Shown: positions 48,044 to 62,050, counted from the stretch's first letter. The stretch is DNA of 64,000 nt from Anaerobacillus arseniciselenatis (GCF_001865995.1 NZ_MLQQ01000010.1:156457-220456), one strand, 5' to 3'. Numbers and translations are program-made. Notes: generated from the letters alone by a model not told the origin.

Positions 48044-48331
48044 ATGAAAAAGATAACACCAAACATCGGATTATTAAATTCTTTTATTAGACTTACTTGT
48101 GGATTTACAATGCTGGCATGGGGAACTTCTAAACTTGTGAAAAGACCTTTCAGCAACTCACCAATAATAGCAATTGTTTTAGGAGCAATGAAAGTAGCAG
48201 AAGGATTTACGCGCTTTTGTCCATTAACATTCTTATTTGAGGAAAGAATGGAAGAACTTGCAAAAGAAGGCGATATCGAGGCTCCTGACACTACTGAGAA
48301 AAGTTACGATGACCTGATTAATCCAAGCTAA
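48044..48331 (+). CDS. DUF2892 membrane protein
   Basis: 95-aa protein of the DUF2892 type (YgaP-like membrane segment pair): PNIGLLNSFIRLTCGFTMLA at the start and SPIIAIVLGAMKVAEGFTRFC, which keep the family pattern of two spans with a Cys-containing turn, followed by CPLTFLF and an acidic tail. Function unknown. RBS AAAGGTG. Divergent from yerA. Confidence 0.8.
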   Translation: MKKITPNIGLLNSFIRLTCGFTMLAWGTSKLVKRPFSNSPIIAIVLGAMKVAEGFTRFCPLTFLFEERMEELAKEGDIEAPDTTEKSYDDLINPS

Positions 48332-48338
48332 AATTGGT

Positions 48339-48412
48339 GTCTTTTTTTTCGGTGTCTGACACCACTCGTGGACAAATCAACAAAATGTCCTCCTGAGGTG
48401 GACACCTTTGAT
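48339..48412. repeat. Family C variant after the DUF2892 gene
   Basis: GGTGTCTGACACC with a GTGGACA / TGTCCTCCTGAGGTGGACACC hairpin set, as at 41.2 and 18.2 kb. It ends in T/A-rich DNA. Confidence 0.7.
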
Positions 48413-48427
48413 TTTTCAAAAAATTAA

Positions 48428-48545
48428 ATGGGACTGTCCCAAAAAAAGTGTCTGACACCGTTAGGCTTAAATAGACGGGCTACTGAATTTATACGTCTAT
48501 ATTTAGTAAGTTCTACATGGTGTCAGACACTTATGGGACATCCAC
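48428..48545. repeat. Family C long hairpin, copy 5
   Basis: GGGACTGTCCCAAAAAAAGT and ACTTATGGGACATCC, with GTGTCTGACACC/GGTGTCAGACAC and the inner AATAGACG/CGTCTATATTT. It immediately follows purD and probably terminates the pur operon. Confidence 0.8.
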
Positions 48546-48555
48546 ACTTTTGGGT

Positions 48556-49996
<1,441 letters not shown>

Positions 49997-49997
49997 A

Positions 49998-51530
49998 TTA
50001 ATGTTTAAAATGCCTTACTCCTGTCATGACCATTGCAATTCCTAGTTCGTCGGCTTTTTTAATTGAGTCTTCGTCGCGAATTGAGCCACCTGGTTGGATA
50101 ATCGCCGTAACTCCAGCAAGGCCAGCAGCTTCAACCGTATCGTTCATTGGGAAAAATGCATCTGAACCCATGACAGATCCTCCTACTTTTTCTCCTGCTT
50201 GTTCAATCGCAATTTTCGCTGAGCCAACGCGATTCATTTGTCCTGCACCGACACCGACTGTCATATCATCTTTCACTAAAACGATCGCATTCGATTTAAC
50301 GTGTTTTACTACTTTCCAGGCCATCTTAAGGGCTGCCCATTCAGCTTCTGTTGGTTCACGCTTCGTTGCTACGGTTACGTTCGCTTCTTCTAGTCCATAT
50401 GTATCTTCATCTTGAACAAGAAGGCCTCCGTGAATTGATGTTATACGTTTTTCAACTTTAGTCTCAGTTGCTAATGGCAATGTTAAAAGACGTAAATTTT
50501 TCTTGGACGTTAAAATTTCTAAGGCTTCTGCACTAAAAGAAGGAGCAATAATAATTTCTAAGAAAACCTCTTTCATTTTTAAGGCTGTTGCTGCATCTAC
50601 TTCTTTGTTCAAGGCAACAATACCACCGAAAATAGAAACTGGATCAGCAGCATATGCTTTGTCATATGCCTGTTCAATTGTTTCCCCGATACCGACACCA
50701 CAAGGATTCATATGCTTGATGGCGACAACTGCCGGTTCAGTAAACTCCTTCACAAGTGCTAGAGCCGCATCTGCATCATTAATATTGTTAAATGAAAGTT
50801 CTTTACCGTGAAGTTGTACCGCATTAGCAATAGAACTTTCCGACCCTAAAGGCTTTTTATAAAAAGCCGCTTTTTGATGTGGATTTTCCCCGTAACGTAA
50901 ATCTTGTTTTTTCTCAAATGTGACTGTTAGTGATTCTGGGGCATCTTCTTGAGCTTCTTTTGTTAAATACTCCGCAATAACCGCATCATAAGCTGCCGTG
51001 TGGCGGAAGACTTTGGCCGCTAAACGGGCTCGAGTTTCTCCATTGACCGTTCCTTCTTCTTTTAATTCAGCAACCACCGCTTCGTAATCACTTGGATCAA
51101 CAACAACGGTGACGTGCTTATGATTTTTGGCAGCGGCGCGAAGCATGCTCGGACCACCGATATCAATATTTTCAATCGCATCCGCAAAAGTCACATCAGG
51201 TTTAGCAATCGTTTGTTGGAATGGATATAAGTTAACAACAACGAAATCAATTGGTTGAATTTGATGCTCCTCTAATTGTGCTAAATGATCATCACTTTCA
51301 CGCATCGCAAGTAATCCACCGTGAATATTTGGATGAAGCGTTTTAACACGACCATCTAAAATTTCTGGAAACCCAGTAACTTCTGAAATTCCGGTAACGG
51401 GGATGCCAGCTTCTTGAATCGCTTTTTTTGTACCACCCGTAGAGACAACCTCTACCCCAAGTTCAACTAACTGGCGAGCAAAAGGGATAATCCCTTCCTT
51501 ATTTGAAACACTGATTAATGCACGTTTCAT
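49998..51530 (-). CDS. purH: AICAR transformylase/IMP cyclohydrolase PurH
   Basis: Bifunctional enzyme for the last two steps to IMP. The N-terminal IMP cyclohydrolase domain (about 1-195) shows [15 protein letters not shown] and [14 protein letters not shown] type stretch ([14 protein letters not shown]). The C-terminal transformylase has the catalytic Lys-His in [13 protein letters not shown], and [14 protein letters not shown], ending [10 protein letters not shown]. 510 aa. Its start overlaps the purN stop by 4 bp. Confidence 0.97.
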   Translation of the reverse strand: MKRALISVSNKEGIIPFARQLVELGVEVVSTGGTKKAIQEAGIPVTGISEVTGFPEILDGRVKTLHPNIHGGLLAMRESDDHLAQLEEHQIQPIDFVVVNLYPFQQTIAKPDVTFADAIENIDIGGPSMLRAAAKNHKHVTVVVDPSDYEAVVAELKEEGTVNGETRARLAAKVFRHTAAYDAVIAEYLTKEAQEDAPESLTVTFEKKQDLRYGENPHQKAAFYKKPLGSESSIANAVQLHGKELSFNNINDADAALALVKEFTEPAVVAIKHMNPCGVGIGETIEQAYDKAYAADPVSIFGGIVALNKEVDAATALKMKEVFLEIIIAPSFSAEALEILTSKKNLRLLTLPLATETKVEKRITSIHGGLLVQDEDTYGLEEANVTVATKREPTEAEWAALKMAWKVVKHVKSNAIVLVKDDMTVGVGAGQMNRVGSAKIAIEQAGEKVGGSVMGSDAFFPMNDTVEAAGLAGVTAIIQPGGSIRDEDSIKKADELGIAMVMTGVRHFKH

Positions 51531-52123
51531 TTATTATTAAACCTCTCTTTCCATTTTCGTTCATTGACTAATTTTTGTAACACTTCAGGATATATTTTAT
51601 GTTCGACCGCTTGAATTTTCATTCGAACAACATCGACCGTATCATTTTCTTCGATAAAAATAGGTGCTTGAGCAATGATCGGACCTGTATCCATCCCCTC
51701 ATCGACATAATGGATCGTTACACCTGTGACTTTCACTTTTGCCTCATACGCTTGCTCGATCGCATCTTTGCCAGGAAAAGCTGGTAATAGCGATGGATGA
51801 ATATTAATGATCCTACCTTCATAAGCCCTTAATAACGTTTCTCCAATGAGCCTCATATATCCTGCCAGCGCAATCAATTCAACATTTAGTTCATCTAATC
51901 TTCTTAAGATTTCGGTTTCAAACGCTTGTTTATTTTCAAAGCTTTTCGGTATAAATTGAAAAACCTTAATATGATGTTTTTTCGCACGTTCGATCGCAAA
52001 AGCATCTCGTTTGTCACAAATAAGAATCGCGATTTCAGCATTAAGTTCACCGCGTTCAACCGAATCAATAATTGCTTGAAAGTTAGATCCACTTCCAGAA
52101 GCAAATACCGCTAACTTAATCAT
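51527..52123 (-). CDS. purN: GAR transformylase PurN
   Basis: 10-formyl-THF-dependent glycinamide ribonucleotide transformylase. Motifs: [12 protein letters not shown] at 8-19, [12 protein letters not shown] near 88, [12 protein letters not shown] with the catalytic Asn-His near 108, and the [12 protein letters not shown] stretch near 141 with the catalytic Asp. 198 aa. 4-bp overlaps with purM and purH. Confidence 0.96.
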   Translation of the reverse strand: MIKLAVFASGSGSNFQAIIDSVERGELNAEIAILICDKRDAFAIERAKKHHIKVFQFIPKSFENKQAFETEILRRLDELNVELIALAGYMRLIGETLLRAYEGRIINIHPSLLPAFPGKDAIEQAYEAKVKVTGVTIHYVDEGMDTGPIIAQAPIFIEENDTVDVVRMKIQAVEHKIYPEVLQKLVNERKWKERFNNK

Positions 52124-53157
52124 TCTGGAAGACCTCCAATTTCAACACCTTCACCCGTAGTGACACGACCTATAATAAATGCTTTTTCTCCTAACTGTTC
52201 TAATTGCTTAATTGCTGGAACTGCTGCATCTTCCGATAAAATCATAATCATACCAATCCCCATATTAAAGGTCGAGAACAAGTCTTGGTAAGATAACTGA
52301 CCCTTTTCTTGTAACAAGTCAAAAATCGGCTGGATTGGCCATGAACCGAAATCAATTTCAGCTGCCAAACCTGCAGGAAGTGACCTCGGGATATTTTCAT
52401 AAAAACCGCCACCAGTAATATGTGAAAGTCCTTTGACATGAAATTGTTTTATCGCTTCTAAAACCGGCTTTACGTAAATGCGCGTCGGTGTTAAAAGTTC
52501 GTCTCCTAATGGTTTTCCTAAATTTCCATAAACTTCATTCAAATCAAGTTCACTTTCCTCTAAAAGAACTTTGCGAACTAATGAATATCCATTACTATGC
52601 AAACCATTCGATGAAAGGCCAACAATGATATCACCTTCTGCAATTGTTTCACCCGTGATAAGTTTTGTCTTCTCAGCAATCCCGACCGAAAAACCGGCTA
52701 GATCATATTCTTCGTCACCATATAAACCTGGCATTTCAGCAGTTTCTCCCCCGATAAGAGAACAACCAGCTTGCGAACAACCATCGGAAATTCCTTTGAC
52801 AATTGCTTCGATTTTAACTGGTTCCGCTTTGCCACAAGCAATATAATCTAAAAAGTAAAGTGGTTCTGCTCCTTGGACAACGATATCATTTACACACATT
52901 GCGACAGCATCAATGCCAATTGTATCGTGCTTTTCAAGCATAAAAGCAAGCATTAATTTCGTGCCCACTCCGTCCGTACCTGAAACTAAAACAGGTTCAT
53001 TAAGCTTAAAGTTTGATAGATCAAACATTGCTCCAAATGAACCTAAACCACCTAATACTTCAGGACGAAGCGTCTTTTTTACGTGTTTTTTCATCCGCTC
53101 TACAGATTCATATCCTGCCTCAATATTTACACCAGCTCGTTTATATGCACTAGACAT
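52120..53157 (-). CDS. purM: AIR synthetase PurM
   Basis: Converts FGAM to AIR. PurM/SelD fold with SYKRAG-type start ([14 protein letters not shown]), [16 protein letters not shown] near 56, [14 protein letters not shown] near 103 and [10 protein letters not shown] near 140. 345 aa. Start is ATG 53157, since GGAGG lies 5 bases upstream and covers the alternative longer start. Overlaps purN by 4 bp; a hairpin element separates it from purF. Confidence 0.96.
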   Translation of the reverse strand: MSSAYKRAGVNIEAGYESVERMKKHVKKTLRPEVLGGLGSFGAMFDLSNFKLNEPVLVSGTDGVGTKLMLAFMLEKHDTIGIDAVAMCVNDIVVQGAEPLYFLDYIACGKAEPVKIEAIVKGISDGCSQAGCSLIGGETAEMPGLYGDEEYDLAGFSVGIAEKTKLITGETIAEGDIIVGLSSNGLHSNGYSLVRKVLLEESELDLNEVYGNLGKPLGDELLTPTRIYVKPVLEAIKQFHVKGLSHITGGGFYENIPRSLPAGLAAEIDFGSWPIQPIFDLLQEKGQLSYQDLFSTFNMGIGMIMILSEDAAVPAIKQLEQLGEKAFIIGRVTTGEGVEIGGLPE

Positions 53158-53164
53158 AGTTACC

Positions 53165-53276
53165 TCCAAGTTTAATGTACAATGTACAATGCAAAATTTA
53201 AAATTGTTTGAAAGCAGTGCTTCGAGGCCTTTCTTTCAGTAATTGTAAATTATACATTGTACATTTTAAATTTTAA
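53165..53276. repeat. Family D-like palindrome between purF and purM
   Basis: AATGTACAATGTACAATG pairs with CATTGTACATT; the centre GAAAGCAGTGCTTCGAGGCC closely matches the centre of the family D copy at 58.6 kb while the arms are different. Confidence 0.7.
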
Positions 53277-54695
53277 CTAGTTTTTCACCGTGTTTTCTTC
53301 ATTACTTTCTTTATTAAAAATTTCTGTCGGATAGTTACCGGTAAAGCATGCTAGGCATTGGCCGTTATTTTTATAAAGTTCACTTCTTCCAATTCCCTTC
53401 AGTAACCCTTCAACACTTAAGTATTCGAGCGTGTCTGCACCGATTTCCTTTCTAATTTCTTCCACTGTTTTCTTTGCTGCAATTAGTTCTGACGTTGACG
53501 ATGTATCGATGCCGTAAAAGCAAGGGTTTGTTATCGGTGGCGAACTAATACGGACGTGGACCTCTTTCGCACCAGCTTCGCGTAACAATCGGACAATACG
53601 TCTACTGGTCGTGCCACGAACGATCGAATCATCGATCATGACGACTCGTTTTCCTTCAACAACACCGCGAACAGCAGATAATTTCATCTTTACCCCTTGC
53701 TCTCTTAGTTCTTGGGAAGGCTGAATAAAGGTTCGACCTACATAACGATTTTTAATTAGACCTAACTCATAAGGGATGCCTGTTTGTTCAGCAAATCCGA
53801 TCGCCGCGGAAATACTTGAATCAGGTACACCAGTAATAACATCTGCTTCTACAGGAAATTCAAGTGCAAGCTGCTTCCCTAAATTTTTTCTTGCGGTATG
53901 AACGTTTATTTGATCAACATTACTATCGGGTCTTGCAAAATAAATATACTCCATGCTACAAATCGAACGATCAACTGGTTTTGAAAACCATTCTGTATGA
54001 AGCCCTTCATCATTAAAAATAATTAGTTCACCAGGTAACACTTCTCTTTCATATGTCGCACCGACGACATCAAAGGCACAAGTTTCTGAAGCGATAACGT
54101 ATGCATCACCTATCCGTCCAATCGAAAGTGGACGTAAGCCATTCGGATCGAGAGCGACCATTAACTCATTTTCTGTCATGACCATAAAGGCGTATGCACC
54201 TTTGACCATTGAGAGCGCATTTTTTACACTCTCTTTCATCGGTAAATCACAACTTCTTTTAATTAAGTGAGCTAAAACTTCTGTATCTGACGTCGTCTGA
54301 AAAATACTCCCTTGATTTTCTAACTCGCTTCTTAACAATTCCGCGTTAACTAAGTTACCGTTATGGGCTAATGCTAATCCACCGGTTTGTGATTTAAATA
54401 GTAAAGGTTGGGTATTAGTAAGACCACCGCCGCCTGCTGTTGAGTAGCGAACATGACCAATAGCAGCACTACCATGCAACGTTTCAATTTCTCCTTTTGA
54501 AAAAACCTCTGTTACAAGTCCTAAACCTTTATGAATATTTAAATTGTCACTATCAGAAACAACGATTCCGGTTCCTTCTTGTCCACGATGTTGTAAGCTG
54601 TGTAATCCGTAATAAGTAATTTGAGCTGCATCCGGATGGCCCCATACACCTAACACTCCACACTCTTCATTTAAGCCTTTGATTTCAGCAAACAT
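53277..54695 (-). CDS. purF: Glutamine PRPP amidotransferase PurF
   Basis: First committed enzyme of purine synthesis. An 11-residue propeptide ([11 protein letters not shown]) precedes the catalytic Cys12, as in B. subtilis. The Ntn glutaminase domain is followed by the PRTase domain with [18 protein letters not shown] (PRPP loop). C-terminal Cys ([14 protein letters not shown]) and an upstream Cys support a structural 4Fe-4S cluster. 472 aa. Start ATG 54695 lies inside the end of purL (25-bp overlap), with GGAGAGGAG upstream. Confidence 0.96.
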   Translation of the reverse strand: MFAEIKGLNEECGVLGVWGHPDAAQITYYGLHSLQHRGQEGTGIVVSDSDNLNIHKGLGLVTEVFSKGEIETLHGSAAIGHVRYSTAGGGGLTNTQPLLFKSQTGGLALAHNGNLVNAELLRSELENQGSIFQTTSDTEVLAHLIKRSCDLPMKESVKNALSMVKGAYAFMVMTENELMVALDPNGLRPLSIGRIGDAYVIASETCAFDVVGATYEREVLPGELIIFNDEGLHTEWFSKPVDRSICSMEYIYFARPDSNVDQINVHTARKNLGKQLALEFPVEADVITGVPDSSISAAIGFAEQTGIPYELGLIKNRYVGRTFIQPSQELREQGVKMKLSAVRGVVEGKRVVMIDDSIVRGTTSRRIVRLLREAGAKEVHVRISSPPITNPCFYGIDTSSTSELIAAKKTVEEIRKEIGADTLEYLSVEGLLKGIGRSELYKNNGQCLACFTGNYPTEIFNKESNEENTVKN

Positions 54696-56896
54696 GGAAT
54701 AGCTCCTCTCCAAGAGTTTTGCAATTCGTCGGTTGCTACTTGAATAACAGGCTCACCACTTTCATTTAAAATCGTAAGCCCTGCATCAACAACCTCACCA
54801 ACACAGGTTGCATCTACTAAACTTTCAAACTGCTCTTTTTTATCACGTGGCACAGAAACAACAAAACGACTTTGACTTTCTGCAAACAATGCAGTTACTT
54901 CTTCACCTGTAATCGAAACTTTCGCACCGACTTTTCCGTCCATGATACACTCAGCAACTGCGACAGCAAAACCACCCTCACTAACGTCATGTGCCGAAGC
55001 TATTGCCCCTGAGCGAATTGCTGTTAATAACTGGGTTTGTAATTTTTTCTCTATGTCTAAATCAATGCTCGGTGACTTACCTGAAATTTCACCGTCAACT
55101 AGTTTTTGAAGTTCACTTCCGCCAAATTCCGGCTTCGTTTCACCGATTAAAAAAATCAAATCTCCTGCATTTTTAAAGCTCTGTGTTGTAATATGGTTAA
55201 CATCATCAATTAAGCCAACCATCCCAATGACTGGCGTTGGATAAACGGCTACACCGCTTCGTTCATTATATAAAGATACATTTCCACCGATCACTGGTGT
55301 TTCAAGCTCACGACAAGCTTCACTTAGACCATCTGTTGATTTTTCAAGCTGCCAGAAAATCTCAGGTTTTTCTGGGTTTCCATAATTTAAACAATCGGTT
55401 ACCCCAAGTGGCTCTGCTCCTGAACAAACAAGGTTTCTTGCCGCTTCAGCAATCGCGATTTTCCCACCAACTTCAGGGTCTAAATATAAATAACGAGAAT
55501 TACAATCAGTCGTCATTGCAAGTGCCTTATTCGTATCACGAATGCGAAGTACAGCAGCATCTGATCCTGGGCAAACAACTGTATTTGTACGAACCATGTA
55601 GTCGTATTGGTCGTAAACCCACTCTTTACTAGCAATTGTCGGCTGCGCTAATAAATCAAGTAATGTTTGCTTTACGTCTGTAACTTTAGGAATAACTTCC
55701 TCTTGTTGTTGGAACTTTGCAAAATATTCTGGCTCACGCGAAGGCTTGTGATATACTGGTGCATCTTCAGCTAAAGCATCAACTGGTACTTCTGCGGATA
55801 CTTCACCTTTAAAAATGAGACGAAGTTTTTTATCGTCGGTTACTGTTCCGACCACTTTAGAAAGTAAGCCCCAACGATCAAAAATTTCTTTTATCTCATC
55901 TTCGCGACCTTTTTTAACAACGATGAGCATTCTCTCTTGAGATTCTGAAAGCATCATTTCATAAGGTGTCATTCCTAGTTCACGTTGTGGTACTTCATCT
56001 AGGTTTAATTCAATACCAGATCCAGCTTTACTAGCCATTTCCGCAGATGATGACGTTAAGCCTGCCGCTCCCATATCTTGAATTCCAACTAATGCGTCTG
56101 ACTTGATCAACTCTAAACAAGCTTCAAGAAGTAATTTCTCCATAAATGGATCTCCTACTTGAACCGCTGGACGTTTTTCATCAGATGCTTCATCTAATTC
56201 TTCTGAAGCAAACGTAGCACCGTGAATACCATCACGACCCGTACTTGCTCCGACATACATTACTGTATTACCGACACCTTTTGCTTGCCCCTTTTGTATA
56301 TCTTTATGGTCAATTAAACCGACACACATTGCATTAACAAGGGGATTTCCTTCATAGCAAGGGTCAAATTGGACTTCACCACCAACGGTCGGAATACCGA
56401 TACAGTTACCATAACCAGCAATTCCAGCAACCACTTCTTCAAATAGGTATTTGACCTTTGGCGACTGTAGCTCACCAAAACGTAAAGAATTTAATAACGC
56501 AACTGGACGAGCGCCCATCGAGAACACGTCACGAATAATTCCACCAACACCGGTTGCCGCTCCTTGATACGGCTCAATCGCTGATGGGTGGTTGTGACTT
56601 TCAATTTTAAATACAACCGCTTGATCATCATTTATATCGATGATCCCAGCACCTTCACCTGGCCCTTGAAGAACACGCTCGCCTGTTATTGGGAATTTCT
56701 TAAGTAAAACTTTTGAGTTTTTATATGAACAATGCTCGCTCCACATCACTGAAAATAATCCCGTTTCCGTCCAGTTTGGGAGACGTCCAAGAATGTTTTC
56801 TACTAGTTGAAACTCTTCATCCGTTAAGCCCATGTCAGCGTAAAGTCGATTTTCTTTAATCATTTCTGCTGTTGGTTCTTTATACATTAAGGACAT
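54671..56896 (-). CDS. purL: FGAM synthase large subunit PurL
   Basis: Small-type PurL (741 aa) that works with PurQ and PurS to make FGAM from FGAR and glutamine. PurM-like halves with [15 protein letters not shown] near 32, [20 protein letters not shown] near 88, and [20 protein letters not shown] in the second half. Start ATG 56896 with GGAGGG; a longer frame runs into purQ and is not used. Overlaps purQ by 17 bp. Confidence 0.96.
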   Translation of the reverse strand: MSLMYKEPTAEMIKENRLYADMGLTDEEFQLVENILGRLPNWTETGLFSVMWSEHCSYKNSKVLLKKFPITGERVLQGPGEGAGIIDINDDQAVVFKIESHNHPSAIEPYQGAATGVGGIIRDVFSMGARPVALLNSLRFGELQSPKVKYLFEEVVAGIAGYGNCIGIPTVGGEVQFDPCYEGNPLVNAMCVGLIDHKDIQKGQAKGVGNTVMYVGASTGRDGIHGATFASEELDEASDEKRPAVQVGDPFMEKLLLEACLELIKSDALVGIQDMGAAGLTSSSAEMASKAGSGIELNLDEVPQRELGMTPYEMMLSESQERMLIVVKKGREDEIKEIFDRWGLLSKVVGTVTDDKKLRLIFKGEVSAEVPVDALAEDAPVYHKPSREPEYFAKFQQQEEVIPKVTDVKQTLLDLLAQPTIASKEWVYDQYDYMVRTNTVVCPGSDAAVLRIRDTNKALAMTTDCNSRYLYLDPEVGGKIAIAEAARNLVCSGAEPLGVTDCLNYGNPEKPEIFWQLEKSTDGLSEACRELETPVIGGNVSLYNERSGVAVYPTPVIGMVGLIDDVNHITTQSFKNAGDLIFLIGETKPEFGGSELQKLVDGEISGKSPSIDLDIEKKLQTQLLTAIRSGAIASAHDVSEGGFAVAVAECIMDGKVGAKVSITGEEVTALFAESQSRFVVSVPRDKKEQFESLVDATCVGEVVDAGLTILNESGEPVIQVATDELQNSWRGAIPCLLKSKA

Positions 56897-57563
56897 GTGC
56901 TTCCCTCCAGTTTCGTAAAATTGATTTAAAAAGCAATAAGCCATCATTACTACCAATTAGTTGATCGACAGCACGTTCAGGGTGTGGCATCATTCCTATT
57001 ACATTTCCTTTTTCATTTTTAATACCAGCAATATTAGAAATTGAACCGTTTGGATTATTTTTATATGTGAAAATAATTTGCTTATTATCCTTAAGAGACT
57101 TTAAAGTTGCTTCGTCACAGTAATAGTTTCCTTCACCGTGAGCAACAGGAATGGTTATTTCTTCCCCTAATTCATAGCCTGTCGTAAACATCGTTTCATT
57201 GTTTTCTACGACTAACGTTACCGGACGACAAATAAATTTTAAGTTTTGATTACGGCGCATCGCTCCCGGAAGTAACCCTGCTTCAAGAAGAACTTGAAAT
57301 CCGTTACAAACTCCAAGAACTGGTTTTCCTTCATTCGCTGCTTTAATGACTGCATCCATCACATTTGAAAATCTAGCAATAGCTCCTGAACGAAGGTAGT
57401 CTCCGTAAGAGAAACCCCCTGGTAATAAAATTGCATCAAAACGATCTAAGTTTGCTTCATCGTGCCAAACGTACTCAACTTCTTCTCCAAGTTCATCACG
57501 AATAGCATGAAACATATCTACGTCACAGTTTGATCCTGGAAAGACGATACATGCAAATTTCAT
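56880..57563 (-). CDS. purQ: FGAM synthase glutaminase PurQ
   Basis: Class I glutamine amidotransferase supplying ammonia to PurL. Catalytic Cys in [18 protein letters not shown] near 86, and His/Glu in [10 protein letters not shown] near 195. 227 aa. Overlaps purS by 4 bp and purL by 17 bp. Confidence 0.97.
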   Translation of the reverse strand: MKFACIVFPGSNCDVDMFHAIRDELGEEVEYVWHDEANLDRFDAILLPGGFSYGDYLRSGAIARFSNVMDAVIKAANEGKPVLGVCNGFQVLLEAGLLPGAMRRNQNLKFICRPVTLVVENNETMFTTGYELGEEITIPVAHGEGNYYCDEATLKSLKDNKQIIFTYKNNPNGSISNIAGIKNEKGNVIGMMPHPERAVDQLIGSNDGLLLFKSILRNWREAHVLNV

Positions 57564-57814
57564 GAAGAGACAACCTCCTCGATTTCATAACGATAATCTT
57601 CAATAACAGTGTTTGCTAGAAGCTTTTCACACATTTCTTTAATACGAGCATCAACATCTTCTTCAGTTTTACTTAACGTAAGCTCCATATACTTCCCGAT
57701 ACGAACATCTTGTACTTCGTTATAAGTTAGTGCATGGAGTGACGTGCGCACTGCGCTTCCTTGTGGATCTAAAACACTTTCCCTTAATGTAATGTAAACT
57801 TTTACTTTCATCAT
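57560..57814 (-). CDS. purS: FGAM synthase subunit PurS
   Basis: 84-aa PurS, which bridges PurQ and PurL. Family stretch [20 protein letters not shown] and GKYMELTL near 41. ATG 57814 (or the second ATG at 57811) with GGAGG. Its start overlaps the purC stop by 4 bp. Confidence 0.96.
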   Translation of the reverse strand: MMKVKVYITLRESVLDPQGSAVRTSLHALTYNEVQDVRIGKYMELTLSKTEEDVDARIKEMCEKLLANTVIEDYRYEIEEVVSS

Positions 57815-58530
57815 GATGATGATCCTCCTAGTCTCGTTAAAATTTCTTCATAGCCTTCTGTTAAACTACCAATATTGCGACGAAATAAATCTTTATCAAA
57901 TTTTTGATTCGTATGAATGTCCCAAAGCCTACATGTGTCTGGAGAAATCTCGTCTGCCAAAAGTATTTCTCCATTTCCAGTAACACCAAACTCTAACTTA
58001 AAATCTACTAACCTTACATTTACATCTTGAAATAGTTGAATTAGAAATTGATTTACTTTTAAAGCAATACTACGCATTGTTTGCAATTGCTCAGGAGTTG
58101 CAATATTTAATAAGCGAATGTGATCTTCATTGATTAACGGATCACCAAGATCGTCATCTTTATAATAAAATTCAATGACCGGTGCTTCTAGCTGAATGCC
58201 CTCTTCCATTCCTAATCGCTTCGAAAGACTGCCAGCTGTAACATTACGAACAACGACTTCTAGAGGAACGATTGTCACCTTTTGAACTAACTGCTCGGTA
58301 TCAGAAAGTTTTTCAATAAAATGATTGTTAATTCCCTCTTTTTTTAATACTTCGAAAATTTTCGATGTAATCAAGTTATTCAGTCTTGATTTCCCTGTAA
58401 TTTTATCTTTTTTCTCTCCATTAAAAGCTGTGGCATCATCTTTATACTCGATCCAGAAAACATCTTGATGATCAGTTTCAAATATCTTTTTAGCTTTCCC
58501 TTCATACAAAAGACCTTTTTTATTCACCAT
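57811..58530 (-). CDS. purC: SAICAR synthetase PurC
   Basis: Joins CAIR and aspartate. [14 protein letters not shown] at 6-19, [11 protein letters not shown] near 34, [12 protein letters not shown] near 90, VDFKLEFGV and [12 protein letters not shown] near 190. 239 aa. Start ATG 58530 with GGAGGGG. It precedes purS and is separated from purB by a long family D region. Confidence 0.96.
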   Translation of the reverse strand: MVNKKGLLYEGKAKKIFETDHQDVFWIEYKDDATAFNGEKKDKITGKSRLNNLITSKIFEVLKKEGINNHFIEKLSDTEQLVQKVTIVPLEVVVRNVTAGSLSKRLGMEEGIQLEAPVIEFYYKDDDLGDPLINEDHIRLLNIATPEQLQTMRSIALKVNQFLIQLFQDVNVRLVDFKLEFGVTGNGEILLADEISPDTCRLWDIHTNQKFDKDLFRRNIGSLTEGYEEILTRLGGSSS

Positions 58531-58545
58531 TCGCCCCTCCAATTA

Positions 58546-58766
58546 TTAGTTTTGAGTTTTGAGTTGCTTTTAGTTTTGAATTTTGAATTTTGAGTGTTGA
58601 GTTGGTGAAAGCAGTGCTCCGAAGCATTACTTTCACTAACTCAAAACTCTTCACTCAAAACTCAAAACTTATAAATAACTCTAAACTCTTCACTCAACAC
58701 TCCATTAGACTCCGGAGCGATACCCAGACCTAACTCATAACTCTTCACTCAAAATTCAAAACTACA
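58546..58766. repeat. Family D palindrome array between purB and purC
   Basis: Runs of GTTTTGAGTTTTGAG-type heptamers pair with ACTCAAAACTCTTCACTC; the centre is GAAAGCAGTGCTCCGAAGC. A second AACTCTTCACTCAA set follows. It is the longest family D copy and lies inside the operon. Confidence 0.8.
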
Positions 58767-58767
58767 A

Positions 58768-60063
58768 CTAAATAAGTCCAACTCTTTCAAAAATCGTATC
58801 GACATGCTTTAGGTGATGATTGTAATCAAAGCAGTCGTTAATTTCTTCCTCAGTTAATAGTGAAGTAATTTTCTCATCTGCATCTACGAGCTCACGGAAC
58901 TGAACGCCTCTTTCCCACGCTTCCATTGCTTTCGGTTGTACAAGGTCATATGCTTCTTCACGCACCATTCCTTTATCAATTAGTGAAAGCAGAACACGTT
59001 GTGAGTAAATCAAGCCATATGTTCTCGTCATGTTACGCTTCATATTCTCAGGGAAGACCGTTAAGTTTTTCACGATGTTTCCGAAGCGATTTAACATGTA
59101 GTTTAAAGCGATCGTTGCATCTGGTAAGATCACTCTTTCTGCTGATGAATGCGAAATATCCCTTTCATGCCAAAGAGCCACATTTTCATAGGCTGTTACC
59201 ATATGTCCACGAAGTACACGAGCAAGGCCCGTCATATTTTCTGATCCGATTGGATTACGCTTATGAGGCATTGCTGAAGACCCTTTTTGACCTTTTGCAA
59301 AAAACTCTTCTACTTCACGTGTTTCGCTTTTTTGGAGACCACGAATTTCCACCGCCATTTTTTCAATCGAAGCACCGATGAGCGCTATTGTTCCGATATA
59401 GTTAGCGTGACGGTCACGTTGGAGTGTTTGTGTTGAAACTGACGCGCGATCAAGACCTAAATTTTCGCAAACATATTGTTCTACAAATGGATCGATGTTG
59501 GCATACGTTCCAACCGCACCTGAAATTTTCCCTACACAAACTCCTTCTGCCGCTTGTTGAAATCTTGTTAAATTTCGTTTCATTTCTTCGTACCATAAAG
59601 CAAGCTTTAAACCGAATGTTGTTGGCTCTGCATGAACGCCATGCGTACGTCCCATCATGACTGTATCTTTGTGTTCAATCGCTTTATTTTTCAAAATTTC
59701 AATGAAGTTTTTAATATCTTTTTCAATAATTTCATTTGCTTGTTTCAGTAAGTAAGATAAAGCTGTATCAACTACATCGGTTGATGTTAATCCGTAATGA
59801 ACCCACTTTCTTTCTTCGCCAAGAGTTTCTGAGACTGCTCTCGTAAAAGCGACAACATCATGTCTCGTTTCTGCTTCAATCTCTAAAATACGGTTAATAT
59901 CAAACGAAGCGTTTTCGCGAATTTTTTTTACATCGTCTTTAGGTATGTCACCTAGCTCCGCCCATGCTTCACAAGCGACAATCTCCACTTCTAACCATGC
60001 TTTAAAGCGGTTCTCATCTGTCCAAATTGCACCCATTTCAGGTCGTGTGTAACGTTCAATCAT
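58768..60063 (-). CDS. purB: Adenylosuccinate lyase PurB
   Basis: Cleaves SAICAR and adenylosuccinate. Fumarase-family motifs: [14 protein letters not shown] near 67, [16 protein letters not shown] near 134 with the catalytic His, and the flexible signature loop [16 protein letters not shown] near 262. 431 aa. Start ATG 60063 with GGAGG upstream. Five bp after purK. Confidence 0.97.
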   Translation of the reverse strand: MIERYTRPEMGAIWTDENRFKAWLEVEIVACEAWAELGDIPKDDVKKIRENASFDINRILEIEAETRHDVVAFTRAVSETLGEERKWVHYGLTSTDVVDTALSYLLKQANEIIEKDIKNFIEILKNKAIEHKDTVMMGRTHGVHAEPTTFGLKLALWYEEMKRNLTRFQQAAEGVCVGKISGAVGTYANIDPFVEQYVCENLGLDRASVSTQTLQRDRHANYIGTIALIGASIEKMAVEIRGLQKSETREVEEFFAKGQKGSSAMPHKRNPIGSENMTGLARVLRGHMVTAYENVALWHERDISHSSAERVILPDATIALNYMLNRFGNIVKNLTVFPENMKRNMTRTYGLIYSQRVLLSLIDKGMVREEAYDLVQPKAMEAWERGVQFRELVDADEKITSLLTEEEINDCFDYNHHLKHVDTIFERVGLI

Positions 60064-60068
60064 TCTTT

Positions 60069-61211
60069 TTAAACCTCCATCTTTTCTGCGTTCCAAATTT
60101 TTAGTGAAGCGACCTTCTCAAGTGCTTCTTCAACTGTGTCACCGAGTACATTAATATGTCCCATTTTTCTTCCGTGCTTTGCTTCCTCTTTTCCATACAA
60201 ATGAAGATGGACATCTGAAAAATGTTCGACATTTTCAAGTACTTTAGACAAGTGTTCCCCTAATATATTAACCATTACAGTAGGCTTTAGTAAACTGGTA
60301 TTACCTAATGGCCAATTACAAATGGAACGAACGTGCTGATCGAACTGAGAAGTTTCACACGCATTTATCGTATAGTGACCTGAATTATGCGGTCTCGGCG
60401 CTAATTCATTTACATAAATATCTCCATCTGCTGTTAAAAACATTTCGACAGCGAGCGTTCCGACAAGCCCTAAGTGCTTTGCTAAGTGAAGTGCAACTTG
60501 CTCGGCTTTACGAGTGACTTCTTCTGAAACACGTGCTGGAACAATCGACATATGCAAAATATTATTTTTATGAATGTTTTCTGCTACCGGGAATGTTTTT
60601 GCTTCTCCAGCGGAATTACCGGTAACAATCACAGACAATTCTTTATCAAAAGCAATCCATTTCTCTAAAACTAGCTCTCCTTGAACCGCTAACTTTTCAT
60701 ACGCCTGCTCAACTTCAGATCCGTTACGTATTACGAATTGACCTTTTCCATCGTACCCACCACGGCAAGTTTTAAGGACGGCAGGTAAACTCAACTCACG
60801 AATTCCTTCTCGTAAATCATCTAATGAATTTACTAAGTAGTATGGAGCAACTTTTATTCCTGAAGCTTCAATTGCCTTTTTCTCTTTGCCACGATGTTGC
60901 GTCGTTGAAAGAAGCTTACTTCCTTGAGGTAAATTACCATTTTCCTCAAGCCAATTAGCCGTTTTACTATCTATGTTTTCAAATTCATATGTGAGGACAT
61001 TACAATTTTTCAAGAGTTGTTTTGCACCTTCAAGGTCATCATAAGCTGAGACAACTTCAACATCAGCAATTTGGCCACAGGGAGAATTTTCATTCGGTTC
61101 TAATACGGCAATTTTATAACCCATTTCTCTAGCTGAAAGAGCCATCATTCTGCCAAGCTGTCCTCCACCTAAAATTCCTATGGTACTTCCCGGTAAGATC
61201 CTTTTTCTCAC
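60069..61211 (-). CDS. purK: N5-CAIR synthetase PurK
   Basis: ATP-grasp enzyme carboxylating AIR with bicarbonate. [19 protein letters not shown] at 12-30, [14 protein letters not shown] near 152, [16 protein letters not shown] near 270. 380 aa. It overlaps purE by 4 bp (ATGA type) and precedes purB. Confidence 0.96.
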   Translation of the reverse strand: MRKRILPGSTIGILGGGQLGRMMALSAREMGYKIAVLEPNENSPCGQIADVEVVSAYDDLEGAKQLLKNCNVLTYEFENIDSKTANWLEENGNLPQGSKLLSTTQHRGKEKKAIEASGIKVAPYYLVNSLDDLREGIRELSLPAVLKTCRGGYDGKGQFVIRNGSEVEQAYEKLAVQGELVLEKWIAFDKELSVIVTGNSAGEAKTFPVAENIHKNNILHMSIVPARVSEEVTRKAEQVALHLAKHLGLVGTLAVEMFLTADGDIYVNELAPRPHNSGHYTINACETSQFDQHVRSICNWPLGNTSLLKPTVMVNILGEHLSKVLENVEHFSDVHLHLYGKEEAKHGRKMGHINVLGDTVEEALEKVASLKIWNAEKMEV

Positions 61212-61696
61212 AGCTCATCACTACTTTCTAACACACGATTTGTAATTGCTGCTCTTCTTGCTTCAACTGCTTCGGCTACTTCTTCGAATTGCGTTGCTAA
61301 CATTTGCGCAGCTAGCAACCCCGCATTTTCCGCTCCTGCTTTACCTATTGCAACAGTTGCCACTGGAATTCCTCCTGGCATTTGTACGATTGAAAGAAGT
61401 GAGTCAAGACCGTTAAGTGCCTTCGATTGAACAGGTACGCCAATCACTGGTAAGACTGTTTTCGCTGCCACCATTCCTGGTAAATGCGCCGCTCCACCTG
61501 CACCGGCAATAATAACTTTTATTCCTCGCTCCTTTGCTGTTTCAGCGTATGAAAACATTAAATCTGGAGTACGGTGGGCAGATACGACCTTTTTTTCATA
61601 AGGTACTTGTAATTCCTCTAAAATGTTGCAAGCATGCTTCATCGTTTCCCAATCAGAAGTACTTCCCATGATGACACCAACTAATGGCTTATTCAT
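61208..61696 (-). CDS. purE: N5-CAIR mutase PurE
   Basis: Class I PurE, converting N5-CAIR to [20 protein letters not shown] near 8, [12 protein letters not shown] near 38, and [16 protein letters not shown] near 66. 162 aa. First gene of the operon, with AGGAGG before ATG. Its 5' leader carries the guanine riboswitch described below. Confidence 0.97.
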   Translation of the reverse strand: MNKPLVGVIMGSTSDWETMKHACNILEELQVPYEKKVVSAHRTPDLMFSYAETAKERGIKVIIAGAGGAAHLPGMVAAKTVLPVIGVPVQSKALNGLDSLLSIVQMPGGIPVATVAIGKAGAENAGLLAAQMLATQFEEVAEAVEARRAAITNRVLESSDEL

Positions 61697-61731
61697 AAAA
61701 ACCTCCTATTAATCTATAAAAAGTAAAATTG

Positions 61732-61857
61732 ATATGCTTTTCGTACCAAACCGACATGACAAATTACTTATCAACATTTAGCATGTGAAAGTCGAGCGAT
61801 TAATCCTTCCAACCAACAAACCAACTAACTACTAACCAACTTTTCCATACAAAAAGC
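61732..61857. repeat. Family A repeat, copy 5 (partial)
   Basis: CGTACCAAACCGACATGACA, a degenerate hairpin and TTTAGCATGTGAAAGTCG. The core stem-loop is missing. Then the heptamer tract CCAACCAACAAACCAACTAA and CCATACAAAA. It lies in the purE leader. Confidence 0.6.
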
Positions 61858-61914
61858 CCACGTATGAAAATGCTCGTAGACTCTAGTAAGAGAAAGCAAT
61901 TCAATACTTGGGCT
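61851..61914 (-). terminator. Putative riboswitch terminator in the pur leader
   Basis: Minus strand AGCCCAAGTA (61914-61905) and TACGTGGGCT (61864-61855) pair with one mismatch around a 40-base loop, followed by a T run. The loop contains GCTTTCTCTT, which can pair with AAGAGAAGC directly after the aptamer, a possible antiterminator. Confidence 0.5.
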
Positions 61915-62022
61915 GGTGAATGTAGTTTAATTGAAAATCATTCTTCAGAAAAACTAATTTTCGCAAAACAATCTAGTTTTCCTTGATAATCAATCATCTC
62001 AATATTATTTTGAAATAGCACA

Positions 62023-62050
62023 AAAATTAATTAAACGTTTAATTAATTTT
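62023..62050. promoter_or_regulatory. 28-bp perfect palindrome in the pur leader
   Basis: Two 14-base arms, AAAATTAATTAAAC and its complement, perfectly symmetrical around CG. It contains the same 22 bases as 27776-27797 upstream of gatC. It lies between the riboswitch aptamer and the putative terminator. Confidence 0.6.
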